Source: Marinobacter profundi (GTDB taxonomy: Bacteria; Pseudomonadota; Gammaproteobacteria; Pseudomonadales; Oleiphilaceae). From it: a stretch of DNA of 64,000 nucleotides. The notes below the pieces were generated by a model. It worked only from the letters and a program-made list of their open reading frames with translations, was not told the DNA's origin and searched no databases. Position 1 is the first letter of the stretch; each line of letters starts with the position of its first letter. The translations under genes and the position numbers were made by a program. The stretch lies in the NCBI RefSeq assembly GCF_002744715.1, contig NZ_KZ319374.1, forward strand, positions 156,322 through 220,321, written 5' to 3'. Positions 37,054 to 44,483 of the stretch are shown piece after piece.

Positions 37054-37857
37054 TCAGGCAGGCTTGGTCCCCAGAATTTTAGTCCGCTGAGGCCGAAATC
37101 CCGCCGTGGCAAGCAGGGCCAAAACAACGGTCACCCCGGCAGTAATCCCATAAGCCACCGGATTCCACTCCAGATACAGCGAAAACCTGATCGCCTCCAC
37201 CGCATAGGTGAACGGATTGAACTGGCAAACCCAATACAACCACGGACTCGCCTCATTCATTTTCCACAGCGGATACAACGCCGAAGACATGAAAAACATC
37301 GGGAAAATGACAAAGTTCATCACCCCGGCAAAATTCTCCAACTGCTTGATCCAGGTCGCAATCAGCAGCCCCAGCGCCCCCAGCATCAGACTGGTCAGCA
37401 CCAGCGCCGGCAGCACCGCCAGATAACCCCAAAGCGGCGGCTCCACATCCACCAGCAACGCCAACAGCAGAAAGACATACACCTGCCCGATCGACACCAC
37501 CCCCATCGCCAGCAATTTGGTCACCAGCAGAAACGGCCGCGGCAGCGGACTCATCAACAGCACCCGCATACTGCCCAGCTCCCGGTCATACACCATGGAC
37601 AGGGCCCCCTGCATGCTGTTGAACAGGATGATCATCCCGCACAGCCCCGGAGCAATGTACGTCTCGTAGGTAATGTAGGTCTGATAGGGCGGGATAATGG
37701 AAATCCCCAGTACCGCCCGGAAACCGGCGGCGAACACCACCAGCCACAGCAGCGGCCGAACCAGCGCGCTGGCGAAGCGGGTGCGTTGCTGCCAGAACCT
37801 CAGCCATTCCCGGGTCTGGATGCCGACAAAACAGTGCCAGTAATGAGCTGCTTTCAT
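37054..37857 (-). CDS. pedC: ABC-2-type permease PedC (PQQ alcohol dehydrogenase system)
   Basis: A 267-residue ABC-2 permease with six hydrophobic helices. The segment YIAPGLCGMIILFNSMQGALSMVYDRELGSMRVLLMSPLPR is characteristic of this family, and the protein corresponds to the alcohol ABC transporter permease linked to PQQ-dependent alcohol dehydrogenases. Last gene of the pedA1-A2-B-C operon, one base after pedB. In P. putida PedA1A2BC is reported to be needed for efficient growth at low lanthanide supply. Despite the ABC-2 (often export) fold, the direction of transport is unsettled. Confidence 0.88.
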   Translation of the reverse strand: MKAAHYWHCFVGIQTREWLRFWQQRTRFASALVRPLLWLVVFAAGFRAVLGISIIPPYQTYITYETYIAPGLCGMIILFNSMQGALSMVYDRELGSMRVLLMSPLPRPFLLVTKLLAMGVVSIGQVYVFLLLALLVDVEPPLWGYLAVLPALVLTSLMLGALGLLIATWIKQLENFAGVMNFVIFPMFFMSSALYPLWKMNEASPWLYWVCQFNPFTYAVEAIRFSLYLEWNPVAYGITAGVTVVLALLATAGFRPQRTKILGTKPA

Positions 37858-37858
37858 G

Positions 37859-38581
37859 TTATCCGGCTCCGGTCAGGGCGTGGAAAGTGTCCGCCAGGGT
37901 TTGGGTACCCTCGGCCTCACAGATGGCCGACCCGGTGCCGTCGGCCAGCAACTGGCCCTGGTGCAGGATCAGCACCCGGTCGCTCTCCCGGACCTCTTCG
38001 ATCAGATGGGTGGCCCAGAGCACCGTCAGGCCGTCCTGCTCACAGAGCGTCCGTACGTGTTCATTGAGTGCCTTGCGGCTGGCCACATCCAGGCCAACCG
38101 TCGGCTCGTCCAGCAGTAACAGGGAAGGTTCATGGAGCAGGGCCCGGGCAATCTCCACCCGCCGGCGATGGCCGCCATTGAGCTGGCGGACCGCATCGTT
38201 GGCCCGGTCCAGCAATTCGAAACGCGCCAGTTCCCGGTCGCCCCGCTTGCGAGCCTCCTTACGGGACAGTCCGTGCAAGGCCGCGTGGTACTGCAGGTTT
38301 TGGCGTACCGTCAGATCCAGGTCCAGGGCGTTCTGCTGGAATACGACACCGATCCGGCGCATGGCCTCGGCCGGCTGTTTCTTCAGGGATTGCCCGGCCA
38401 GCAGAATATCCCCCTGTTGCAGGGCCAGAAGCCGGGTCAGCAGTCCGAACAGGGTGGACTTGCCGGCGCCATTGGGCCCCAGCAGAGCATGGAAACGGCC
38501 AGAGGTCAGCGCAAAGCTGACCTCACGGAGCACCGGCTTGTCACCGTAGCGAAAACCGAGGTTGCGCGCTTCAATGGTCAT
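37859..38581 (-). CDS. pedB: ABC transporter ATPase PedB (PQQ alcohol dehydrogenase system)
   Basis: A 240-residue ATPase: Walker A LLGPNGAGKST (about residues 33-43), Q-loop VVFQQNALDLDLTVRQNL, a signature region reading LNGGHRRRVEIARAL in place of LSGGQ, Walker B LLLLDEPTVGLD and H-loop WATHLIEEV. The gene starts inside the pedA2 stop (ATGA) and is followed one base later by pedC. It belongs to the family of ATPases found only with quinoprotein alcohol dehydrogenases. Confidence 0.9.
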   Translation of the reverse strand: MTIEARNLGFRYGDKPVLREVSFALTSGRFHALLGPNGAGKSTLFGLLTRLLALQQGDILLAGQSLKKQPAEAMRRIGVVFQQNALDLDLTVRQNLQYHAALHGLSRKEARKRGDRELARFELLDRANDAVRQLNGGHRRRVEIARALLHEPSLLLLDEPTVGLDVASRKALNEHVRTLCEQDGLTVLWATHLIEEVRESDRVLILHQGQLLADGTGSAICEAEGTQTLADTFHALTGAG

Positions 38582-39582
38582 GAAGTCGGATCGATGACCA
38601 CACCCCAGGGGTAGCGGCCTACCTTGATGGATTTGATCACCTTCAGGTCCTCCACATCGATCACCGAAACATCCCCGGACACCCCGTTGGTGGTGTAGAG
38701 GTGCTTCTCGTTCTTGTCCAGGTCCAGCTGCCACACCCGGCTGCCCACCAACAGGTAGTCCAGCACCTCATAGGTCTTGGCATCCACCACGGCGACATGG
38801 TTGGAAGGGCCCAGGGCGACGAAGGCGTATTTGCCGTCAGAAGTCAGTTCGATGCCCACCGGCTGCACCCGGTCCTGATTCACGCCGGGCACCTTGAAGG
38901 ACATCTCGTGGATCTGCTCCAGGTTATCGACATCAATGATGTGCACGGTGCCGCCAATCTCGGCAGACGCCCAGGCAATCTTGCTGTCCTTGCTGAACTC
39001 CACATGGCGCGGACGCTGGCCGACTACAATATTTTTCTCAATCTCGAAGGTCTCGGTGTTGATCCAGTGCAGCATGCTGGTGGTTTCGGAGGTGTTCACC
39101 GCCCACTTGCCATCCGGGCTCACCGCCATGCCTTCGGGCTCGATGCCGACGTCGATTTGTGCCAGCACATCCTTGGTTTCCACATCCACCACGGTCACGA
39201 TGGCATCGTCCTCGTTGGCGATGTACAGGTGCCTGTTGTTCGGATGCAGGGAGAACTGCTCCGGATCTTCACCGGAGGGCAGGGTGTCCACAATCTTGCG
39301 GGTGGCCAGATCCAGCACCTGCACGGTGTCGTCGTCACTGGCACAGATGTACAGCTTGGTGTAGTCCTTGGACAGCAGAATGCCCCGAGGGCGTGCACCC
39401 ACATCAATGGTCTCGACCACAGCCTGTGTCTCGGTGTCGATGATCGAAAGGGTGTTGTCTTTCTCGTTGGACACATAGGCCAGGCTGGCCAGGGCTTGGG
39501 TGGACATGGCCTGGGTGGACATGGCCTGGGTGGACAGGCCGATCATGGCGGCCAGGGCGGTGTGTTTGAACAGGGTTTTCAT
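38578..39582 (-). CDS. pedA2: YVTN beta-propeller protein PedA2 (PQQ system)
   Basis: A 334-residue secreted beta-propeller. After the signal peptide come seven YVTN/NHL-like blades, such as AYVSNEKDNTLSIIDTETQ, LYICASDDDTVQVLDLATR and LYIANEDDAIVTVVDVETK. It belongs to the beta-propeller family found with PQQ-linked ABC transporters and is encoded between the binding protein and the ATPase, so it may be a second extracytoplasmic component. Oddity: the signal peptide contains the repeated pentapeptide STQAM/STQAL, from a 15-bp tandem repeat in the DNA. Confidence 0.88.
   Translation of the reverse strand: MKTLFKHTALAAMIGLSTQAMSTQAMSTQALASLAYVSNEKDNTLSIIDTETQAVVETIDVGARPRGILLSKDYTKLYICASDDDTVQVLDLATRKIVDTLPSGEDPEQFSLHPNNRHLYIANEDDAIVTVVDVETKDVLAQIDVGIEPEGMAVSPDGKWAVNTSETTSMLHWINTETFEIEKNIVVGQRPRHVEFSKDSKIAWASAEIGGTVHIIDVDNLEQIHEMSFKVPGVNQDRVQPVGIELTSDGKYAFVALGPSNHVAVVDAKTYEVLDYLLVGSRVWQLDLDKNEKHLYTTNGVSGDVSVIDVEDLKVIKSIKVGRYPWGVVIDPTS
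39495..39539 (-). repeat. 15-bp tandem repeat (three units) inside the pedA2 signal peptide
   Basis: Near-identical units CTTGGGTGGACATGG, CCTGGGTGGACATGG and CCTGGGTGGACAGGC. Each unit encodes five residues, so unit number can change in frame. Confidence 0.85.
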
Positions 39583-39625
39583 GATTTGACTCCTTCTTGT
39601 TTTAAAAAACGTACCGCCAGGGCGG

Positions 39626-40807
39626 TCAGTCGTTAATCCGACACTCGCTCTCGGGGCGGTCGAAGCCGAGGGTGTCCATTTCGGTATTGGGATGCAGGAA
39701 GCCCTCGAACGGCGCTCGCGCCACCAGGCCTCTGGGATGGACCAGGGGAATTGGCTGCCTCAGCTGGCCATTCCAGTCCCGGAAACTCAGTTTGCGACCC
39801 TTGAATGCGGCCAGCTGGAATTTGTCGCTGAACAGGAAATTGCGGATCTCACCGGGGCTCGCGGAACCCAGGTCGGCCACTGCCGTGCCAATGGCGCGAA
39901 CGGCGGCCCAGGCGGCGTAGTCCTCGCTGTTCATGTCCCGGCCCGCCAACTCCCGGAAGCGGTTCTGCAGCTGCGCCGCGCCCCAGCTTTCCACCACCCG
40001 ATGCCAGGTCACCGGCGACATGCCCTGGGTGCCAACCACCGGGCGCGGCAGCCAGGTATTGAACGGCACGTACTCGCCGAAATCACCCCGTACATCAGCC
40101 ACCACCACGGCGTCGTAGCCACGGGCTTGGGTAAACAGCGGCAGCTCCTTCGAGGCGGTGCGGCGCAAGTCGGCGTCAAAGGTCCAGGGTTTGTCTTCCA
40201 CGATTTCCAGCCCGAAACGTTTGGCCGAGCGACGGAAGGCCTCGGCCCAACCCTTATCGGCCTCGGTGGGGCCCGTGATCAGGAACACTTCATCCCAGCG
40301 CCGCTGGTTCAGCCACTGGCCGAGGGCATCGGTGAGCATGGCGTAGCTGGGCATGGTGTGCAGCAGGTTGGCGTGGCACTGACCGGTGCGCAGGGCATCG
40401 TCCCTGGCACCGGCGTTGAAGACCAGGGTGTTTGTTCCGGCTTTCTCCATGATGGTCTTCAGCGTCTTCGCCGGTGCGTTCACCACAAACAGCTCGATGC
40501 CGCTCTGGCGCATGGCGTCATAGGCGGCAAGAGTGGCTTCTTCGGAGTCCGCAACTTCGCCTTGAAAGGAATAGCTATGGCCCAGGAACTTGCCGGTGGT
40601 GCTGTTATCAGCGATGGCCAGCTCCGCGCCCCGCAGGCCGGCGTCGTCGGGCTCCGGAATCACGTTGGACAGTACCGGCCCCTGGTCCGGGACCCACTGC
40701 AGGTAGCCGATGCGCACCTCAAGCGACTCGGCCGACGAGGCCGAAAGGGGCGCTGCGGCCATCAGGGAAAACAGTGCTGCGGCCACGACCCGGGCTGGAA
40801 CAGACAT
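39626..40807 (-). CDS. pedA1: ABC transporter substrate-binding protein PedA1 (PQQ system)
   Basis: A 393-residue periplasmic protein. The signal peptide (about 1-26, cleavage after SSA) is followed by a type I branched-chain-like binding fold: ESLEVRIGYLQWVPDQGP, then LRGAELAIADN and DEVFLITGPTEADKGWAEAFRRSAKRFG. It belongs to the substrate-binding family specific to PQQ-dependent alcohol dehydrogenase systems. First gene of the four-gene operon, with GGAG before the ATG and a promoter region shared with divergent pedF. The ligand is unknown; lanthanide complexes are a reasonable candidate given the P. putida work. Confidence 0.88.
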   Translation of the reverse strand: MSVPARVVAAALFSLMAAAPLSASSAESLEVRIGYLQWVPDQGPVLSNVIPEPDDAGLRGAELAIADNSTTGKFLGHSYSFQGEVADSEEATLAAYDAMRQSGIELFVVNAPAKTLKTIMEKAGTNTLVFNAGARDDALRTGQCHANLLHTMPSYAMLTDALGQWLNQRRWDEVFLITGPTEADKGWAEAFRRSAKRFGLEIVEDKPWTFDADLRRTASKELPLFTQARGYDAVVVADVRGDFGEYVPFNTWLPRPVVGTQGMSPVTWHRVVESWGAAQLQNRFRELAGRDMNSEDYAAWAAVRAIGTAVADLGSASPGEIRNFLFSDKFQLAAFKGRKLSFRDWNGQLRQPIPLVHPRGLVARAPFEGFLHPNTEMDTLGFDRPESECRIND

Positions 40808-40891
40808 GACATTCTCCGGAGTTGTTGTTGTGCTTCCAGATTAGAGAAGGTCAAAAGCCCCGGGAATATTCAGAAAGTAGGAAAGTGGCGG

Positions 40892-40944
40892 TACTAAAGA
40901 ACTAGACGGACCCCCGGGGGTCGCTGCGTCTACTACCAAGGAAC
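40892..40944. promoter_or_regulatory. Divergent pedA1/pedF control region with two copies of a candidate operator
   Basis: CGTCTACTACCAAGGAAC at 40927-40944 is identical over 18 bases to 46358-46375 upstream of the aldehyde dehydrogenase. TACTAAAGAACTAG at 40892-40905 looks like a shorter, gapped relative. The main copy is about 120 bases from both flanking start codons. Confidence 0.6.
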
Positions 40945-41068
40945 TAAGTCAAAAACCCCAAAGTGGCATTCGGCTTGACCCTGAGGATTCCTAGACTGGA
41001 AACCAGCAAGTTGGCATCTGATAAATCCAATAGCCAATGCACGGGGAATCAACACAGAGGTAACAACA

Positions 41069-41497
41069 ATGGCAACGTCCTTCTCACTCAACGGGGTCCT
41101 GGCCGCCACTCTGCTTGGCGTCACCGGCCTGGCCCTGGCTCACGGCAACGTCACACCCCAGGAAGTGGATACCGGCAATCTGCCTGAACTGGGAGAAGAA
41201 ATTCGCATCGAGAATCCCTTCCGGGAGGGCAATGAGCATGGCGATTTCAATGCCCAGGCCATCCAGGTCGGCGAAAGCGCCTATGCCGGAAACTGTGCGG
41301 GCTGCCATGGCATTCGTGCCATGTCCGGTGGCCTGACGCCGGACCTGCGGGAACTGTCCGAATGGGATGATGAATACTTCATTACCCGTGTTCGCAACGG
41401 CACCGACCGCGGTATGCCGTCCTGGAAGAAGACGCTCGACCAGAATGCCATGTGGGCGATCCGGAGCTACGTGGAATCACTGCCCAAGCCGGAATGA
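41069..41497 (+). CDS. pedF: Cytochrome c-550 PedF
   Basis: A 142-residue periplasmic mono-haem cytochrome c. Signal peptide about residues 1-24 (cleavage at ALA-HGNV), haem motif C76-A-G-C79-H80 and a C-terminal Met in GMPSWKK as the probable sixth ligand. It corresponds to PedF of P. putida, the electron acceptor of the quinoprotein alcohol dehydrogenases. First gene of a four-gene operon (pedF, pedG, SoxYZ-like, metallohydrolase) upstream of the dehydrogenase. Confidence 0.92.
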   Translation: MATSFSLNGVLAATLLGVTGLALAHGNVTPQEVDTGNLPELGEEIRIENPFREGNEHGDFNAQAIQVGESAYAGNCAGCHGIRAMSGGLTPDLRELSEWDDEYFITRVRNGTDRGMPSWKKTLDQNAMWAIRSYVESLPKPE

Positions 41498-41574
41498 GGG
41501 CTGCGGCGGAGTTTTATTGGTCAGGGGCAATCCGGGCGGGCTGCGGGCTCGCCCGAGGTCGCCGGGGGGAAGCA

Positions 41575-42513
41575 ATGAACGTGGTATCGCGCATTCTCGC
41601 ACTGTTACTGGTCTGCCAGTTCGCGCTGGCTCAGGAAGTGGACGACGGCGACCCGCTGTTGAACCGGCCTGCCGACCGCACCTATGACCTCATCCTGGCG
41701 TCGGGTTACCTCAAGGTGGGCCTGTATGAAAACTTCCCGCCCTATTCCTGGCAGGAAGAAGGTGAACCCCGCGGTATTGATGTGGATATCGGGCGCCGGA
41801 TTGCCGACGGGATGGGGGTCGAATTTCGTGTGCACTGGATCACTCCGGACGAAACCCTCGACGACGACCTGCGCAACAACGTCTGGAAGGGGCATTACCT
41901 GGCCAAACGGCGCATCGCCGACGTCATGTTGCGGGTACCCTATGACAAGAAATACGCCTACATGCGGGATTCCACCGGTGAGGTGATCAACGACCAGGTC
42001 GTGCTGTTCGGCCCCTACCAGCAGGAGCAATGGCAGATTGCCTTCGACGCGGACGAGCTGGAGGGGGTGGAAACCCTTGGTATCTTCCAGTACCACCCCA
42101 TCGGTGTGGAAATCGACACTCTGCCCGCCACCTACCTGACCTCCGCGTTCGGCGGCCGACTGCGCAACCAGACCCGGCATTTTCCCAACATGGCGGCGGC
42201 ATTCCAGGCGATGGCCAGAGGTGAGGTGAGGGCAGTGATGGGCATGCGGGCGGAGATCGACCACCAGCTTGTACTGCACCGTGGCAACAACTTCCGGCCT
42301 GCGATCAACGGCTTTCCCGGGATGGGCAAGCAGGTCTGGGATGTGGGGATGGCGGTCAAGCATACCCATCGACAGCTCGGTTACGCCATCGAAGCGCTTG
42401 TCGACCAGATGGTCCGTAGCGGCGACATGGCGGAGATCTTTGAAAACCACGGCTTGCGATACAGCATGCCCGGGTTCTATCAGGAAATCCTCAACACTGC
42501 GGCGACGGATTGA
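41575..42513 (+). CDS. pedG: Quinoprotein-associated periplasmic binding protein (PedG/MoxJ-like)
   Basis: A 312-residue periplasmic protein with a signal peptide (about 1-19) and a type II binding fold of the amino-acid-binding sort: LILASGYLKVGLYENFPPYSW, GIDVDIGRRIADGMG. It resembles the MoxJ/XoxJ-like proteins encoded with quinoprotein dehydrogenases. MoxJ/XoxJ are thought to help mature or deliver the metal or PQQ to the dehydrogenase rather than to feed an ABC transporter; no permease is adjacent here. A GGGGGGA site precedes the ATG. Confidence 0.86.
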   Translation: MNVVSRILALLLVCQFALAQEVDDGDPLLNRPADRTYDLILASGYLKVGLYENFPPYSWQEEGEPRGIDVDIGRRIADGMGVEFRVHWITPDETLDDDLRNNVWKGHYLAKRRIADVMLRVPYDKKYAYMRDSTGEVINDQVVLFGPYQQEQWQIAFDADELEGVETLGIFQYHPIGVEIDTLPATYLTSAFGGRLRNQTRHFPNMAAAFQAMARGEVRAVMGMRAEIDHQLVLHRGNNFRPAINGFPGMGKQVWDVGMAVKHTHRQLGYAIEALVDQMVRSGDMAEIFENHGLRYSMPGFYQEILNTAATD

Positions 42514-42557
42514 CCCGGCCGAACCGGGGCTGCGGGCACACAGGGAGCGGGAGGCGA

Positions 42558-43337
42558 ATGAACATTCTGATCAACATACTGGTGTTTGTCCTTGGCTGCC
42601 TGCTGTCGGTGGGTGTTCGGGCGGCATGGCCTGATGACCCTTTCGGCTCGCCGATGTGGGCCTACAACATCGAGCGCTATCTGGGCAGTGATGCCCGGGT
42701 AGTCCATGATGACCGGGTCAACCTTCGGGTGCCGGAGTTTGCCGAGGATTCCGCCCAGGTACCGTTGACGGTGGATTTGAGTGCCTTTCCCGAAGCCCCC
42801 GGCCAGATAGTGGCCTGGGTGGACCTCAACCCCGTACCTCACCTGTTTTCCGCCAGCCCGGGTCCGCAGCCGCTGACCCTGCTGGCGCTCAACTTCCGTG
42901 TCCAGCAGGCGACGACCGTAAGGGTTGCGGTGCAGGACCGGGAGGGCGTTTGGCATATTGGCAGCCGTTACGTGGACGCCGCGGGCGGCGGCTGTACGGC
43001 GCCGAGCCAGACCATGTCCAATCCGGACTGGGAGCGCCATTTCGGAACTATCCGCGGAGGCGCTTTTTCACGGGCAGAGGGCATGCGATACAAGGTCAAT
43101 GTCATGCACCCGATGGACTCCGGCATGGTGGGCAATATCCCGGCATTCTTTATTGGTGAGGTCGAGCTGCGCCAGGGCAACGGCCAGCCCCTGCTGCTGA
43201 GTATGGCGCTGTCCGAGTCCGCCGCCGAGAATCCGATGTTTGTTTTCGAGTTCGGTCAGCGGCCGCCCCGGGCCACCCTGTGGTTGCGGGACAACAACGG
43301 TAACCAGTTCGAGCGCCGGCTGGGAGGTGACTTGTGA
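42558..43337 (+). CDS. Quinoprotein dehydrogenase-associated SoxYZ-like carrier
   Basis: A 259-residue secreted protein that fuses a SoxY-like domain (about 25-150) with a SoxZ-like immunoglobulin domain (about 160-259). The SoxY carrier-arm cysteine is seen as Cys146 in AAGGGCTAPS, although it is internal rather than at a free C-terminus. Signal peptide about residues 1-22. The family is known from quinoprotein loci only, with no thiosulfate oxidation genes, and a relay function has been proposed. It overlaps the following metallohydrolase gene by four bases. Confidence 0.85.
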   Translation: MNILINILVFVLGCLLSVGVRAAWPDDPFGSPMWAYNIERYLGSDARVVHDDRVNLRVPEFAEDSAQVPLTVDLSAFPEAPGQIVAWVDLNPVPHLFSASPGPQPLTLLALNFRVQQATTVRVAVQDREGVWHIGSRYVDAAGGGCTAPSQTMSNPDWERHFGTIRGGAFSRAEGMRYKVNVMHPMDSGMVGNIPAFFIGEVELRQGNGQPLLLSMALSESAAENPMFVFEFGQRPPRATLWLRDNNGNQFERRLGGDL

Positions 43338-44281
43338 TTTCTGCACGGGTCCCCCGAATCCTGGCACTGCTGGTCGCCTGGCTGGCAGGCACCGCCGCGG
43401 CGCAAGCCCCGGAGTATGACCTGGCTGCGCGGGCGATCGCCCCGGGGATCTGGGTCGTGGAAGGCAGCACGGAAAATTTCTCCCGGGGCAATGGCGGCAA
43501 CATCGTCAACACCGCGTTCATGACGACCGGGGCCGGGGTGGTGGTGATCGATACCGGGCCGTCCCGGCGCTACGGCGAGGCTTTGCGGGCACTGATCGAG
43601 GAAACCACTGCCGAAGCGATCAGCCATGTGCTGATAACCCACCATCACCCGGATCACGCCTTCGGCAGCCAGGCGTTCGAGCCCGCCACCCTGTATATGC
43701 TGGACGACGCCCGGGCAGCGTTGGCGAGGGACGGCGAGGCGTTCGCAGACAACATGTACCGGATGATCGGTGACTGGATGCGCGGCACCGAGGTAGTCGT
43801 GCCGGACAACGTCCTTGCACCCGGCGTACTGGAGGTTGGACGACGGCGGTTGCAGATCATCGCGATGACGGGCCACACCGGCGCCGACCTGGTAGTGTTT
43901 GAGCCGTTGTCCGGCGTGTTGTTTGCCTCCGACATGGTGTTCCATAACCGCGCGCTGACCACGCCGCAGAGCCCGGGGCTGCTGGGCTGGCGGGCCGAAC
44001 TGGAACAGCTCGCTGAACTGCCGGTGACGGTGCTGGTGCCGGGCCATGGTCCGGTCAGCACCGATCTGTCCCCGCTGCGCCAGATGGCCGATTACCTGAC
44101 CTGGCTCGACACCTTGCTGGCGGACTCCGCCAGGGCCGGCCTCAGCCCTGCGGAAGTAATGAATGCGCCCATTCCCGCACGCTTTGACGGCATCAGCGAA
44201 CGCCGTTACGAGCTGGTCCGCACCACCACCCATTTGTATCCCGATTATGAAAAACGGGCGCTGAGCCTGTTGCCGGAATGA
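43334..44281 (+). CDS. Quinoprotein relay system metallo-beta-lactamase-fold hydrolase
   Basis: A 315-residue secreted metallo-hydrolase. Signal peptide about 1-23. The zinc motif HxHxDH is H103-H-H105-P-D107-H108 (THHHPDHAFGS), followed by GHTGADLVVF and VPGHGPVS, the other metal-binding His positions. It resembles SoxH and is the usual partner of the SoxYZ-like carrier in quinoprotein loci. GTG start overlaps the carrier stop (GTGA). A terminator follows. The natural substrate is unknown. Confidence 0.86.
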   Translation: MISARVPRILALLVAWLAGTAAAQAPEYDLAARAIAPGIWVVEGSTENFSRGNGGNIVNTAFMTTGAGVVVIDTGPSRRYGEALRALIEETTAEAISHVLITHHHPDHAFGSQAFEPATLYMLDDARAALARDGEAFADNMYRMIGDWMRGTEVVVPDNVLAPGVLEVGRRRLQIIAMTGHTGADLVVFEPLSGVLFASDMVFHNRALTTPQSPGLLGWRAELEQLAELPVTVLVPGHGPVSTDLSPLRQMADYLTWLDTLLADSARAGLSPAEVMNAPIPARFDGISERRYELVRTTTHLYPDYEKRALSLLPE

Positions 44282-44312
44282 CGATCTGAACCCTGTTGTT
44301 CAGTGCTTCTTT

Positions 44313-44338
44313 GCCCGCACCTGCTGCGGGCTTTTTTT
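44313..44338 (+). terminator. Rho-independent terminator of the pedF operon
   Basis: GCCCGCA / TGCGGGC stem with a five-base loop followed by seven T residues, 31 bases after the metallohydrolase stop codon. Confidence 0.92.
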
Positions 44339-44345
44339 GAAGTCT

Positions 44346-44355
44346 TACTACCAAG
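44346..44355 (+). promoter_or_regulatory. Candidate operator core TACTACCAAG upstream of the alcohol dehydrogenase
   Basis: Same ten-base core as at 40931-40940 and 46362-46371, preceded by GTCT with one extra T. It ends 128 bases before the start codon. Confidence 0.6.
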
Positions 44356-44483
44356 TGATGAGAAAACCTGTTCCGGGGAGCAATTGTTGCCCGGCGGCCC
44401 AGATTCAATGATGGGTGCCAGAGGCGGGAAAAGTTCCCGGTTCGCTGCTGAAACCGACAACAAGAGAATTGGAGAGCGCAACC

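Noticed and set aside
40963..40977. Sigma-54-like element TGGCAT-N5-TTGA upstream of pedF
   Set aside because: The essential GC of the -12 element is missing, and no enhancer-binding activator is encoded nearby.
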